A stretch of 64,000 bases of DNA from Flavobacterium sp. 270 (GCF_004368785.1 NZ_SODM01000002.1:791648-855647); one strand, 5' to 3'. Shown: positions 30,304 to 39,545, numbered from the stretch's first letter. Notes: a model not told the origin generated them from the letters alone. Numbers and translations: made by a program.

Positions 30304-31226
30304 TATTTCTTCAAAGAATCTTTAATTGTCTGCATCAGTTCAGTTCCGCCATTATTCAAAATTTCCTGAGCAGCATGAAAACCTAATTTCTTCCATTCAG
30401 AAATATCAACCTTTTTATTGATTTCCAGTTTTTGTTTTCCATCAACAGAAAGTAAAACACCTTGAAAATCAAGCGTGTCTTCATCTTCATTATAATGTAC
30501 CAAAGCTCCGATTGGCGCAGTACAACCGCCTTCCAACGTTCTTAAAAACTGACGTTCAATATAAGTACAGATTTCAGTTTCAATATGATTCAGTTGCGAT
30601 AAAGCGTCCAATGTGTAATTGTCATTTTCCATTGCTACGACTAACATCGCCCCTTGTGCCGGCGCCGGAATCATCCAATCCAGATCAATAACATTTTCCG
30701 GTTTTAGGTTAATGCGTTCCAAACCTGCAGCGGCAAAAACAGCTCCATCCCAATTATTGTCTTGTAATTTTTGCATACGCGTATTTACGTTTCCGCGTAA
30801 ATCAACAACGGTATGATTTGGATATTTATTAAACCATTGTGCCTGACGACGCAGACTTCCGGTTGCAATAGTACTTGGATTTGTAAAATCAGGATTTCCT
30901 TTGTGAACTAAAATATCCAGAACATTGGCTCTTTCTAAAACAGCTCCCTGAACAATTCCTTTTGGTAAAGCCGTCGGAACATCTTTCATAGAATGCACAG
31001 CAATATCAACATCACCATTTATCATAGCGATGTCAAGCGTTTTGGTGAAAATTCCGGTAATGCCCAATTCGTAAAGTGGTTTATCCAGAATTATATCTCC
31101 CTGAGATTTTACAGCAACAATCGAAGTTTTATAACCTAAATCGTTTAGTTGTTTTTCAACAGTATGAGCCTGCCAAAGAGCCAATTCGCTATCACGCGTT
31201 CCTATTCTGATTGTTTTTTCAGCCAT
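30303..31226 (-). CDS. hemC: hydroxymethylbilane synthase
   Basis: A 307-residue porphobilinogen deaminase. RIGTRDSELALWQAHTV, HSMKDVPT, GSLRRQAQW and the cofactor Cys in LEGGCTAPIGA are all visible. The start at 31226 (MAEKTIRIGTR) is the family's usual one. Its upstream gap carries a large AT-rich hairpin. Confidence 0.98.
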   Translation of the reverse strand: MAEKTIRIGTRDSELALWQAHTVEKQLNDLGYKTSIVAVKSQGDIILDKPLYELGITGIFTKTLDIAMINGDVDIAVHSMKDVPTALPKGIVQGAVLERANVLDILVHKGNPDFTNPSTIATGSLRRQAQWFNKYPNHTVVDLRGNVNTRMQKLQDNNWDGAVFAAAGLERINLKPENVIDLDWMIPAPAQGAMLVVAMENDNYTLDALSQLNHIETEICTYIERQFLRTLEGGCTAPIGALVHYNEDEDTLDFQGVLLSVDGKQKLEINKKVDISEWKKLGFHAAQEILNNGGTELMQTIKDSLKK

Positions 31227-31239
31227 GTTTTTTAATTTC

Positions 31240-31332
31240 ACCATATAAGGTTATATAAGTTCATTTTAGATATAGTTTGCGCAAAACTGATCAGCAAAGC
31301 TTTTTAATATGAACTTATATCACTTATATGGT
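31240..31332. repeat. inverted repeat between hemA and hemC
   Basis: Arms at 31240-31264 (ACCATATAAGGTTATATAAG...) and 31309-31332 are near-perfect reverse complements with a 44-base loop. The same family occurs at 43333-43399. On the minus strand it fills the hemA-hemC gap, its near arm 13 bases before the hemC ATG. Confidence 0.85.
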
Positions 31333-31349
31333 TTAAAATTTTATGTTTT

Positions 31350-32600
31350 TTATGATGCTTTTATTTTGAAGACTTTTTCGATCCATTCGATGCTTTCGTC
31401 AACCATCGTGTCGTCGTCTTTTAAATGATTCGCGAAGTGAGTAGTGATTTTCTGAATGATTCTATTGCTGATGATTTCAGCTTGTTCCTCATTAAAATCT
31501 CTAATTTTTCTGCTTTGAAAATCTAATTCTGAAGTTTTAATAGCATTCAGTTTTTCTTTTAAAGCATTTATGGTTGGAGCAAATTTGCGTCCCTTCATCC
31601 AAACCACAAATTCCTCTTTGATTTCTTCGATAATTGCTTCTGCAGCCGGAATGTGTAACTTTCTGTTTTCTAAAGTTTCATCTGTCAACTGAGACAAATA
31701 ATCCATGTGGATTAAAGTTACGCCTTCCAAATCCTCCACATTTTCGTGAACGTTTTTCGGTATCGATAAATCTAAAATCAATAAAGGTTTTTTTAGATTT
31801 AAAATGGCTTTGTCAACCGTTGGGTTTTGTGCGCCTGTAGCAACTACAACAACATCGGCTTTTTGAAGTTCTAAGTGTAATTCAGAATAATCTTTAACAA
31901 TCAGATTCAGTTTTCCTGCTAGTTTCTCAGCTTTGTCTTTTGTTCTGTTGATTAAAGTAATGTGTTCGTTTTTAGTATGTTTAACCAGATTTTCGCAAGT
32001 ATTTCTTCCGATTTTTCCGGTTCCGAACAGTAAGATATTTTTGTTGCTGATATCCTCAACATTTTTAAGAATGTATTGAACAGATGCAAAAGAAACCGAA
32101 GTTGCTCCGGAACTAATTTCTGTTTCTGTTTTTATTCTTTTACTCGCCTGAATAACAGAATTAACCAATCTTTCTGTAAAAGCATTCGCCAAACCCATTG
32201 ATTTTGCATGCGCAAAACTGGTTTTGATTTGAGAAATGATTTCGAAGTCACCAAGAATCTGACTGTCCAATCCTGTTCCTACGCGATACATATGATTAAT
32301 CGCTTCCTGATTTTTATATACAAAACCCACTTTTTGAAAAGCATCGACAGAACCGTTGCTGTTATCACAAATAAGTTTTATTAATTGAAATGGGTGTTCT
32401 GCAAAACCGTAGATCTCGGTTCTGTTGCAAGTCGAAGTAACAATTAAGCTTTCTATTCCTTCCGTTTTAGCTTGTTCCAGCAAACGCGTTTTCGCTACAG
32501 CATCCAAACTAAATTGACCTCTTACCTCAGCATCCGCTTTTTTATAACTCAGACCAACTGAGTAAAAATAAAGATGTTTCGGTACGTTATTGTTTTCCAT
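31350..32600 (-). CDS. hemA: glutamyl-tRNA reductase
   Basis: A 416-residue enzyme that reduces glutamyl-tRNA to glutamate-1-semialdehyde, the committed step of C5 heme synthesis. The nucleophilic Cys is in VTSTCNRTEIYG; VGTGLDSQILGDFEI and the NADPH motif LLFGTGKIGRNTCENL follow. The start at 32600 (MENNNVPKHLYFYSVGLSY) is typical. It is divergent from an AraC-family gene. Confidence 0.97.
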   Translation of the reverse strand: MENNNVPKHLYFYSVGLSYKKADAEVRGQFSLDAVAKTRLLEQAKTEGIESLIVTSTCNRTEIYGFAEHPFQLIKLICDNSNGSVDAFQKVGFVYKNQEAINHMYRVGTGLDSQILGDFEIISQIKTSFAHAKSMGLANAFTERLVNSVIQASKRIKTETEISSGATSVSFASVQYILKNVEDISNKNILLFGTGKIGRNTCENLVKHTKNEHITLINRTKDKAEKLAGKLNLIVKDYSELHLELQKADVVVVATGAQNPTVDKAILNLKKPLLILDLSIPKNVHENVEDLEGVTLIHMDYLSQLTDETLENRKLHIPAAEAIIEEIKEEFVVWMKGRKFAPTINALKEKLNAIKTSELDFQSRKIRDFNEEQAEIISNRIIQKITTHFANHLKDDDTMVDESIEWIEKVFKIKAS

Positions 32601-32726
32601 AAATTCACTTTCTAAAAAGTGCAACAAAATTATTACTATACCTTTGATAAAAGTAACGCTCAAAGTACTATTTATGTCGCTGGATGTTTTTTTAAACCTA
32701 AATAGGTGTTTTTGAGTAAAAAGAAG

Positions 32727-32734
32727 TATTTTTG
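32727..32734 (+). promoter_or_regulatory. -7 promoter element of the AraC gene
   Basis: TATTTTTG fits TAnnTTTG in the hemA/AraC divergent spacer, but lies 94 bases before the ATG. Confidence 0.35.
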
Positions 32735-32827
32735 TAGCAAAATCAATTGGTTACAAAGGGTTTGTTTAGAGCGATTCTAAATAACATTTTGCTTTTGATT
32801 CGATTTTAGTTTTAAAAAAATATCGCT

Positions 32828-33703
32828 ATGGGTTCTCAGGAAATTATAAAAATTGAAGACGACTTTACGCTGATCCGTTTTCAAAACGACGGTCTCGAGC
32901 CTTTTTCAGCACAGCACGAAATTGTGGGTACTGGTCTGATACAGTTTCACTTCGGTATAAAAGGTAATGCTAAATTTTTATTCAATCAAGGAAGTTATGC
33001 TTTAGAATTGAAAGAAGAAAAATCATTGCTTTTATACAATCCGCAGAAAGAATTACCGCTTAATTTAGAATTGGCTCCAAACTCCTGGGCGATTTCTGTT
33101 ATTGTTTCTATCAAGAAATTTCACGCGTTGTTTTCTTCCGAAGCCGATTACATTACTTTTTTAAGTGCTGATAATAAGGACAAGAAATATTATAACGAAG
33201 GAAATATCAGTCCGTCAATGGCGATTGTGCTGAGTCAGTTGTTTCATTATAATCTTCATCCATCCATAAAAAACCTTTATTATAAAGGAAAAGGATATGA
33301 ATTGCTGAGTTTGTATTTCAACAGAACTGAAGATCCAAATGCAGAACAATGTCCGTTTTTGATTGATGAAGACAATGTTTTAAAGATCAGAAAAGCCAAA
33401 GAAATTATCATCGCCAATATGGCTGAACCGCCCGGATTGCAGGAACTGGCAGATGAAATTGGTTTGAATCTGAAAAAACTAAAAATGGGTTTCAAACAAA
33501 TTTACGGCGACACCGTTTATGGGTTTCTATTTGATTATAAAATGGATTTCGCCCGAAAACTTCTGGACAGCGGTTCTTATAATGTAAACGAAGTAGGATT
33601 GAAAATCGGATACAGCACCGGAAGTCACTTTATAGCGGCCTTCAAGAAAAAATTTGCCACAACTCCGAAAAAGTATTTGATGTCGATTAATGCGAATGTA
33701 TAA
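32828..33703 (+). CDS. AraC family transcriptional regulator
   Basis: A 291-residue regulator. The C-terminal ~100 residues hold two helix-turn-helix motifs (LQELADEIGLNLKKLKMGFKQ and VNEVGLKIGYSTGSHFIAAFKKKFATTPKKY). The N-terminal ~180 residues are a sensing domain with no recognised ligand. Being divergent from hemA and upstream of hemH and hemJ, it is a candidate regulator of heme synthesis or iron use; this is context inference only. Confidence 0.92.
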   Translation: MGSQEIIKIEDDFTLIRFQNDGLEPFSAQHEIVGTGLIQFHFGIKGNAKFLFNQGSYALELKEEKSLLLYNPQKELPLNLELAPNSWAISVIVSIKKFHALFSSEADYITFLSADNKDKKYYNEGNISPSMAIVLSQLFHYNLHPSIKNLYYKGKGYELLSLYFNRTEDPNAEQCPFLIDEDNVLKIRKAKEIIIANMAEPPGLQELADEIGLNLKKLKMGFKQIYGDTVYGFLFDYKMDFARKLLDSGSYNVNEVGLKIGYSTGSHFIAAFKKKFATTPKKYLMSINANV

Positions 33704-33711
33704 AGGTTTTT

Positions 33712-33790
33712 TTGCCACGAATTTCACGAATTTCCACTAATTAATCTGTGTAGATCTGCTTTAATCTGTAATATCTGCGTGAAATCTAGC
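33712..33790. repeat. degenerate copy of the GCCACRAATT/AATCTGTG repeat
   Basis: TTTTTTGCCACGAATTTCAC is followed by several degenerate AATCTGTG units. It resembles the elements at 9504 and 45737, but without a clear second arm here. Confidence 0.6.
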
Positions 33791-33869
33791 AAACGGTATA
33801 AATCAATTTTGAATATTCAACAATAAATAAAAAGTAACAATTATCATATTTCTAATAAAGTACCAAACC

Positions 33870-33877
33870 TACTTTTG
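33870..33877 (+). promoter_or_regulatory. -7 promoter element of hemH
   Basis: TACTTTTG fits TAnnTTTG, 51 bases before the hemH ATG. Confidence 0.4.
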
Positions 33878-33927
33878 CAGAAAATTTTAAAAACAAATAA
33901 AAGCTTAAAGCTCAAAGCAAAAACATA

Positions 33928-34941
33928 ATGAAAGGCGTATTATTAGTAAACTTAGGTTCTCCGGAAAGTCCAACACCAAAAGATGTAAAACCATATTTAG
34001 ATGAATTTTTAATGGATAAATACGTAATTGATGTTCCGTATTTATTGAGAGCATTATTGGTTCGCGGTATTATCTTAAGAAAAAGACCGGAAGAATCGGC
34101 ACATGCGTATGCAAAAATTTGGTGGGATGAAGGTTCGCCATTGGTAGTACTTTCTGAAAGAATGCAGAAAAAAGTACAGCCTTTAGTAAACGTTCCGATT
34201 GCTTTGGCAATGCGTTACGGAAGTATGACTATCGAAAAAGGGCTTCAGGAATTAAAAGACAAAGGCGTTACAGAAGTTTTGCTTTTTCCACTTTATCCAC
34301 AATATGCAATGGCTTCGACTTTGACGATTTTAGTTAAAGCGGAAGAAATCAGAAAAAAGAAATTCCCTGAAATGACTTTTACAGATGTTCCGGCATTTTA
34401 CAACAAACCGGATTATATCAAAAACCTGGCTGATTCAATTAAGAAACATTTAGTTGGATTTGATTACGATCACTTATTGTTTTCGTACCACGGAATTCCC
34501 GAACGTCATATCCGAAAAACAGACATAACAAAATCACATTGTAAAATTGATGGTTCTTGTTGTAACACGCCATCTCCGGCGCACGATTTCTGTTATCGTC
34601 ACCAATGTTACGAAACTACAAGACAGGTTATAAAGTTATTAGATATTCCTGCAGATAAATACAGTCTGACTTTTCAATCAAGATTAGCGGGAGATAAATG
34701 GTTAGAACCTTATACCGATATCGAAATTGATAAAATGCCTGCAAAAGGAATTAAAAAACTGGCGGTTGTAACTCCAGCTTTCGTTTCTGATTGTTTAGAA
34801 ACTTTAGAAGAAATCGCCATGCGTGCCAAAGAAGATTTTGAAGCAAAAGGAGGAGAAGAGTTTCTTGCAGTTCCATGTTTAAACGACGACGACGAATGGT
34901 GCGAAACTGTTGGGAATTGGATTAATGAATGGGCGAAATAA
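33928..34941 (+). CDS. hemH: ferrochelatase
   Basis: A 337-residue enzyme that inserts Fe(II) into protoporphyrin IX. Motifs: GVLLVNLGSPESPTPKDVKPYL, FSYHGIPERHIRKTD with the metal-ligand His, and FQSRLAGDKWLEPYTD. It is on the opposite strand from the hemACDE set, followed by hemJ. Confidence 0.97.
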   Translation: MKGVLLVNLGSPESPTPKDVKPYLDEFLMDKYVIDVPYLLRALLVRGIILRKRPEESAHAYAKIWWDEGSPLVVLSERMQKKVQPLVNVPIALAMRYGSMTIEKGLQELKDKGVTEVLLFPLYPQYAMASTLTILVKAEEIRKKKFPEMTFTDVPAFYNKPDYIKNLADSIKKHLVGFDYDHLLFSYHGIPERHIRKTDITKSHCKIDGSCCNTPSPAHDFCYRHQCYETTRQVIKLLDIPADKYSLTFQSRLAGDKWLEPYTDIEIDKMPAKGIKKLAVVTPAFVSDCLETLEEIAMRAKEDFEAKGGEEFLAVPCLNDDDEWCETVGNWINEWAK

Positions 34942-34946
34942 TATTT

Positions 34947-35020
34947 TGTTTCAGGTTTTAGGTTTCAAGTTATCTCAAAGTTGATAACCTGAAACCTGAA
35001 ACCTGAAATCTGAAACTTGA
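34947..35020. repeat. mirrored heptamer array between hemH and hemJ
   Basis: Five 7-bp units (three AACCTGA, then AATCTGA and AACTTGA) occupy 34986-35020, ending 11 bases before the hemJ ATG. A reverse-complement array (TTTCAGG, TTTTAGG, TTTCAAG) at 34947-34967 follows the hemH stop. The two could pair in RNA. Confidence 0.8.
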
Positions 35021-35031
35021 AACAAATAATA

Positions 35032-35580
35032 ATGGAATACTATAACTACTTAAAATCACTGCACTTAATTTTTGTAATCACTTGGTTTGCAGGATTATTT
35101 TATATTGTTCGTTTATTCGTTTATCAAATCGAAGCCAACGAAAAACCTTCTCCTGAAAAGGAAATTCTGCAAGCGCAATACAAAATTATGACGTACCGTT
35201 TGTGGTATATTATTACTTGGCCGTCGGCAGTTTTGGCGAGTATTTTTGCTTTTTGGATGTTGCTTTTTACAGATTTAGGAAATGCCTGGCTCAAAATGCC
35301 CTGGATGCACGTAAAATTATGTTTCGTTTTCCTTTTATATTTATACCACGGAAAATGCCATCAGATTTTCAAACAATTGCAAAATGATGAAGTAAAATAT
35401 ACCAACAACTTCATGCGTTTATGGAATGAAGGTGCAACTATTATTTTATTTGCTGTTGTATTTTTAGTAGTTTTAAAAAATGCAATCAACTGGATTTACG
35501 GTGTAGTAGGAATCTTTTTATTCTCGATTTTAATTATGCTGGGATTCCGTTTTTACAAGAGAATTAGAGAAAAGAAATAG
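35032..35580 (+). CDS. hemJ: protoporphyrinogen oxidase HemJ
   Basis: A 182-residue membrane protein with about four hydrophobic helices; the opening YLKSLHLIFVITWFAGLFYIVRLFVY carries the conserved His and Arg of the HemJ (UPF0093) family. HemJ oxidises protoporphyrinogen IX to protoporphyrin IX, using a bound heme. Next to hemH, it completes the last two steps of the pathway. The start at 35032 (MEYYNYLKSLH) was chosen over 35017. Confidence 0.93.
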   Translation: MEYYNYLKSLHLIFVITWFAGLFYIVRLFVYQIEANEKPSPEKEILQAQYKIMTYRLWYIITWPSAVLASIFAFWMLLFTDLGNAWLKMPWMHVKLCFVFLLYLYHGKCHQIFKQLQNDEVKYTNNFMRLWNEGATIILFAVVFLVVLKNAINWIYGVVGIFLFSILIMLGFRFYKRIREKK

Positions 35581-35587
35581 TTTTTTA

Positions 35588-35650
35588 ATTTCAGGTTTCA
35601 AGTTTCAAGTTGTCATACGCAGCGTTAACCTGAAACCTGAAACAAATAAA
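35588..35650. repeat. mirrored CTGAAAC array before the histidine kinase gene
   Basis: TTTCAGGTTTCAAGTTTCAA near 35588 is mirrored by AACCTGAAACCTGAAAC ending near 35645. Same family as the hemH-hemJ element, with fewer units. Confidence 0.7.
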
Positions 35651-35660
35651 ACAAAAAATT

Positions 35661-37130
35661 ATGCTAAACTTCAAAATGTCGATGCTTTCATTACGTACCA
35701 GGATTTTCCTGTCGATGATTGTATTGATTGTTGTGGCATCTTTTTTATTGGCTTCGATTTCTATTATTCAATTTAAAACCGAAGCCAAAGAATATCATCA
35801 GGAACGTTTAGAGCGAAAAGAAAATGCGGTAAAAGAACATATCAATTATGTACTTTCAACTACAACATATCCGCTGAAAACCGCAAATTTAGATTTAATC
35901 TTCAAAGATAAAATCCACGAATTAGCACAGATTCATAAAATCGAAATCAACATTTACAGCCTTGACGGAAAATTATTAAAATCCTCAAAAGAATCTTTTG
36001 CTGTAGATAAAGCACCGCCGCCAATTCCGGCATTTATTCTAAAATTGGTTCGTTCTTCTATAGAAAAACGATTTGTAGATATTAAAACTATCGACGGCGT
36101 TAAGAACAGATCTTCGTATAGTTTAATAAAAGACGAAAAGTTTAAACCCCTTGGCGTTTTAAATCTTCCATATTTAGAAGACGATGGTTATTATGACAAT
36201 GAATTAAATACTTTCCTGATTCGTTTAAGCCAAGTGTATTCTTTTATGTTGATTGTGGCTTTTGCATTAGCATATTTTCTTTCTACATATATTACAAAAT
36301 CGCTTAAAACTATTTCTGATCGTTTAGAAGAAACCAATCTGGATCAGAAAAACGAAAAAATCGTTTTGGAAGCCAATAGTAAAGAAGTTAATTTCTTGAT
36401 TAAAGCTTACAACGGAATGGTAGATAAACTGGAAACGAGTGCCATAAAATTAGCACAAAGTGAAAGAGAAGAAGCTTGGCGCGAAATGGCAAAACAAGTA
36501 GCACACGAAATTAAAAATCCGCTTACGCCGATGCGTTTAACGGTGCAGAGTTTTCAGCGAAAGTTTGATCCCACAGATCCAGAAGTAAAGCAAAAAATGA
36601 ATGATTACTCAGAAACTTTAATTCAGCAGATTGATACCATGACCGCTGTAGCTTCTGCGTTTTCAAATTTTGCTTCGATGCCGGCACAGCAAAACGAAAC
36701 CTTGAATGTTGTTGAGGTTGTAGAATTAGCGCTGGATATCTTTAATGAAGAATATATTGTTTTTGAAAGTCCTGAAGCGGAGATTATTTCAAAAATGGAC
36801 CGAACGCAATTGATTCGTGTCATTACCAATTTGGTTAAAAATGCGACTCAGGCAATTCCCGAAAGCCAGTTTAATAAATCGATTTTAGTTACTGTAATGC
36901 GAAGAAACAATAATGTTGAAATTGCAGTAAAAGATAACGGAATCGGAATTCAGAAAATGGATACCGGCAGAATTTTTGAACCTAAATTCACCACCAAAAC
37001 CAGCGGAATGGGACTTGGTTTAGGAATTATTAAAAACATCATCGAAAATTACAAAGGAACAATTACCTTTGAGTCAACTTACGGAAAAGGAACTACATTT
37101 ATAGTTTCTTTGCCTATCACAAACTCCTAA
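35661..37130 (+). CDS. membrane sensor histidine kinase
   Basis: A 489-residue kinase with two membrane helices (about residues 15-37 and 190-212), a periplasmic sensor of ~150 residues, a HAMP-like linker, a HisKA domain with the phosphorylated His in VAHEIKNPLTPMRLTVQSF, and an ATPase with NLVKNATQAI, DNGIGI and GMGLGLGIIKNI. The HEIKNPLTP box resembles NtrY-type kinases. No response regulator is adjacent, so the partner is unknown. Confidence 0.94.
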   Translation: MLNFKMSMLSLRTRIFLSMIVLIVVASFLLASISIIQFKTEAKEYHQERLERKENAVKEHINYVLSTTTYPLKTANLDLIFKDKIHELAQIHKIEINIYSLDGKLLKSSKESFAVDKAPPPIPAFILKLVRSSIEKRFVDIKTIDGVKNRSSYSLIKDEKFKPLGVLNLPYLEDDGYYDNELNTFLIRLSQVYSFMLIVAFALAYFLSTYITKSLKTISDRLEETNLDQKNEKIVLEANSKEVNFLIKAYNGMVDKLETSAIKLAQSEREEAWREMAKQVAHEIKNPLTPMRLTVQSFQRKFDPTDPEVKQKMNDYSETLIQQIDTMTAVASAFSNFASMPAQQNETLNVVEVVELALDIFNEEYIVFESPEAEIISKMDRTQLIRVITNLVKNATQAIPESQFNKSILVTVMRRNNNVEIAVKDNGIGIQKMDTGRIFEPKFTTKTSGMGLGLGIIKNIIENYKGTITFESTYGKGTTFIVSLPITNS

Positions 37131-37140
37131 AAGAACCGTC

Positions 37141-37923
37141 ATGAATTACGAAAACCTTTTAATTTCTATTGAAGAAAATATTGCGGTTGTTACCATAAAC
37201 CGCCCAACAAAACTGAATGCTTTAAACAAAGCAACGATCAGCGATTTAAATAAAGCGATAAAAATATTAGGCAAGAACAACGACGTTCGCGTAATTATAT
37301 TGACTGGAATGGGAGAAAAGGCATTTGTAGCCGGAGCTGATATTGCAGAATTTGCGAATTACACGATTGTTGAAGGTGCTCAATTAGCAGCCGAAGGTCA
37401 GGAATCATTATTTGATTATATCGAAAATTTAAAGAAACCCGTTATTGCTGCCGTGAATGGTTTTGCGCTTGGAGGGGGATTAGAATTAGCGATGGCTTGT
37501 CATTTTAGAGTAGCATCAGATAATGCAAAAATGGGACTTCCAGAAGTAAGTTTAGGTTTGATTCCAGGTTACGGAGGAACGCAGCGTTTACCACAATTAG
37601 TAGGTAAAGGCCGTGCAATGGAAATGATCATGACAGCCGGAATGATTTCTGCTGAAGATGCAAAACAATACGGTTTGGTAAACCATGTAGTAGCGCAAAC
37701 AGAACTATTATCTTTTACAAAAGTACTTGCTCAAAAAATTATTAAAAATGCTCCTTTCGCGATTAGCAGAGCAATAAAATCTATAAATGCCAACTTTACA
37801 GATGGTAAAAATGGTTTTGATACCGAAATAAAATCATTCGGAAAATGTTTCGGAACTCAGGATTTTAAAGAAGGAACTACAGCATTTTTAGAAAAACGTA
37901 AAGCGGAGTTTACAGGAAAATAA
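37141..37923 (+). CDS. enoyl-CoA hydratase/isomerase family protein
   Basis: A 260-residue crotonase-fold protein. The oxyanion-hole motif GADIAEFAN and the catalytic Glu positions in GGGLELAMACHFRVAS and MGLPEVSLGLIPGYGGTQRL are intact, so real hydratase activity is likely (fatty acid or amino acid catabolism). It lies 10 bases after the histidine kinase gene; whether the two are linked in function is unclear. Confidence 0.93.
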   Translation: MNYENLLISIEENIAVVTINRPTKLNALNKATISDLNKAIKILGKNNDVRVIILTGMGEKAFVAGADIAEFANYTIVEGAQLAAEGQESLFDYIENLKKPVIAAVNGFALGGGLELAMACHFRVASDNAKMGLPEVSLGLIPGYGGTQRLPQLVGKGRAMEMIMTAGMISAEDAKQYGLVNHVVAQTELLSFTKVLAQKIIKNAPFAISRAIKSINANFTDGKNGFDTEIKSFGKCFGTQDFKEGTTAFLEKRKAEFTGK

Positions 37924-37930
37924 ATTTTTC

Positions 37931-38026
37931 TTAACCACAAAGTTCGCAAGACATTATGCAAGGGACGCTAAGTTTTTTTTAATTTCTTTGTGTCTTTGCG
38001 TAAATCTTTGCGAACTTTGCGGTTAA
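37931..38026. repeat. inverted repeat of CTTTGCG units after the crotonase gene
   Basis: Arms at 37931-37951 (TTAACCACAAAGTTCGCAAG) and 38005-38026 (ending CTTTGCGGTTAA) pair with few mismatches. Related to the element at 62298-62439. It is directly followed by another octamer array. Confidence 0.8.
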
Positions 38027-38050
38027 ATAATTAATAAGCAAAGGATTTAA

Positions 38051-38090
38051 AAACTTAGAACCTTAGCATCTCAGAACCTTACCAACTTAA
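38051..38090 (+). repeat. array of five octamers, CTTAG type, before 38096
   Basis: Units start AAACTTAG, AACCTTAG; the third is CATCTCAG. It ends 5 bases (all A) before the ATG at 38096. The unit order is nearly identical to the array before the DtxR-type gene at 39539. Confidence 0.78.
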
Positions 38091-38095
38091 AAAAA

Positions 38096-38494
38096 ATGTA
38101 CGAACCAATATTTGCCCTTTTTTGTGAACGAGTTAAAGAAAGCATCCAAGCCGGAACTTTCGCAAAATTGACTTTGGCCAAAACCATGGGCGATACCGAA
38201 ATCAAAAACATCTATTTCAGATTGGTTTTGAATGAAGATGATACCTATTCTATTTCACTAACAACAAGATATAAAACCGAAGAAATCGAAAGCATTCACA
38301 CTTTAGACGAAGCTTTATTGGTTTTAGGAACTTATATTAAAAACCCATTTTTAACGGCACTTTTGTTTACAACAGATAATGATGTGACATTCAAAGTAAA
38401 TAAGAAAAATGCAGGAAGTATTATCGAACAACCGCCAACATTTAAAAATGCTTCGCCGGTGATGTTGGAAATGATTGAAAAGGGAATAGTTTAA
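38096..38494 (+). CDS. small protein of unknown function
   Basis: A 132-residue soluble protein (MYEPIFALFCERVKESIQAG...) with regular alpha/beta pattern and no catalytic or DNA-binding motif I recognise. It seems a plain cytosolic protein. Its stop and that of the next minus-strand gene are only 1 base apart. I cannot assign a function. Confidence 0.72.
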   Translation: MYEPIFALFCERVKESIQAGTFAKLTLAKTMGDTEIKNIYFRLVLNEDDTYSISLTTRYKTEEIESIHTLDEALLVLGTYIKNPFLTALLFTTDNDVTFKVNKKNAGSIIEQPPTFKNASPVMLEMIEKGIV

Positions 38495-38495
38495 T

Positions 38496-38879
38496 TTATT
38501 TTAAAAACACTTGAGTTACATAAGTATCAAAAACAAATGGAAGGGCAATTGTTCCTGCAAAAACAATGACAGTGGGAATAATGTCTATTCGATGTTTTGG
38601 TTTTTTTGAAAATTCAGGTTCTCTTAGAAAAATTGGGTAATAAACATCTCTGATGATTCTATATAAAATCAAAAATATAAAAGAAGTTTGAGAACCAAAA
38701 TAGCTTAATTCTTGAGCTGGAGAATTCTTTTTATATAAAAAGAGAATTCCTGCAAGCATTAGAATTAATGAAATGGATAAAAACTTTAGAAACAAAAATG
38801 GCTTATGTAATTGATCTTGTTTCATAATAATCCACAAAAGAGGAATTTGAAGAAGGATATAAAACAGAATAGAATTCAT
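38496..38879 (-). CDS. small multi-helix membrane protein
   Basis: A 127-residue protein with four hydrophobic segments (about residues 1-18, 30-50, 60-78 and 100-120) and no recognised family. It starts 6 bases after the DtxR-type gene stop, so it may be the last gene of the nramp-dtxR operon. A role in metal handling is possible by position only. Confidence 0.65.
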   Translation of the reverse strand: MNSILFYILLQIPLLWIIMKQDQLHKPFLFLKFLSISLILMLAGILFLYKKNSPAQELSYFGSQTSFIFLILYRIIRDVYYPIFLREPEFSKKPKHRIDIIPTVIVFAGTIALPFVFDTYVTQVFLK

Positions 38880-38885
38880 AAGTAA

Positions 38886-39539
38886 TTAAACTAGCTTCAC
38901 AAACAAATTAGAAGCAATTTTATTAGAAATAGACAATTCTCTTCCATCTACTTTTATTTTTACCGATAAATCGAAAGATTCTTTAGAAAGAAATTCGATT
39001 TTAGAACCCAAAGCAATTTCCTGTTTGTCCAGATATTTCAAAAACTCCGAAGAAGTATCTTTTACGCCCACGCAAACACCAATCTGATTTTCATTCAATT
39101 CAGAAAGTAATTGTTTTTCAATCTTAACAATACGTCCGTTTGCATCCGGAATCGGATCTCCGTGTGGATCTTCAGTCGGATTTCCAAGAAAATCATCCAA
39201 ACGATTAATCAGTTGTTCCGATTTAATGTGCTCCAATTGTTCTGCAATATCGTGAACCTCATCCCAGCTGAAATTTAGTTTCTCCACCAAAAAAACTTCC
39301 CACAAACGATGTTTTCTAACAATCATCTTTGCAGCCAGTTTTCCGTTTTCCGTTAGAGATACCCCTTGGTATTTTTTATAGTTAACTAAGTCTTTATCAG
39401 CCAATTTTTTCAACATATCCGTAACCGATGAAGCTTTTGTCTCCATCATTTCGGCAATAGAATTTGTACTTACTTCTGTTTCCAGAGAAGCAGTAAGATG
39501 ATAGATCGCTTTTAAGTAGTTTTCTTCTGAGAAAGTCAT
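38886..39539 (-). CDS. DtxR/MntR-type metal-dependent repressor
   Basis: A 217-residue regulator with an N-terminal winged helix (FSEENYLKAIYHLT..., SIAEMMETKASSVTDMLKKLADKDLV), a dimerisation/metal domain (HDIAEQLEHIKSEQLINRLDDFLGNPTEDPHGDPIP) and a C-terminal FeoA-like SH3 domain. It senses Mn(II) or Fe(II). It follows the Nramp gene on the same strand, so it is a good candidate to bind the TTTTAGA-N4-TCTAAAA boxes in this block. Confidence 0.93.
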   Translation of the reverse strand: MTFSEENYLKAIYHLTASLETEVSTNSIAEMMETKASSVTDMLKKLADKDLVNYKKYQGVSLTENGKLAAKMIVRKHRLWEVFLVEKLNFSWDEVHDIAEQLEHIKSEQLINRLDDFLGNPTEDPHGDPIPDANGRIVKIEKQLLSELNENQIGVCVGVKDTSSEFLKYLDKQEIALGSKIEFLSKESFDLSVKIKVDGRELSISNKIASNLFVKLV

Positions 39540-39545
39540 TTCTTT

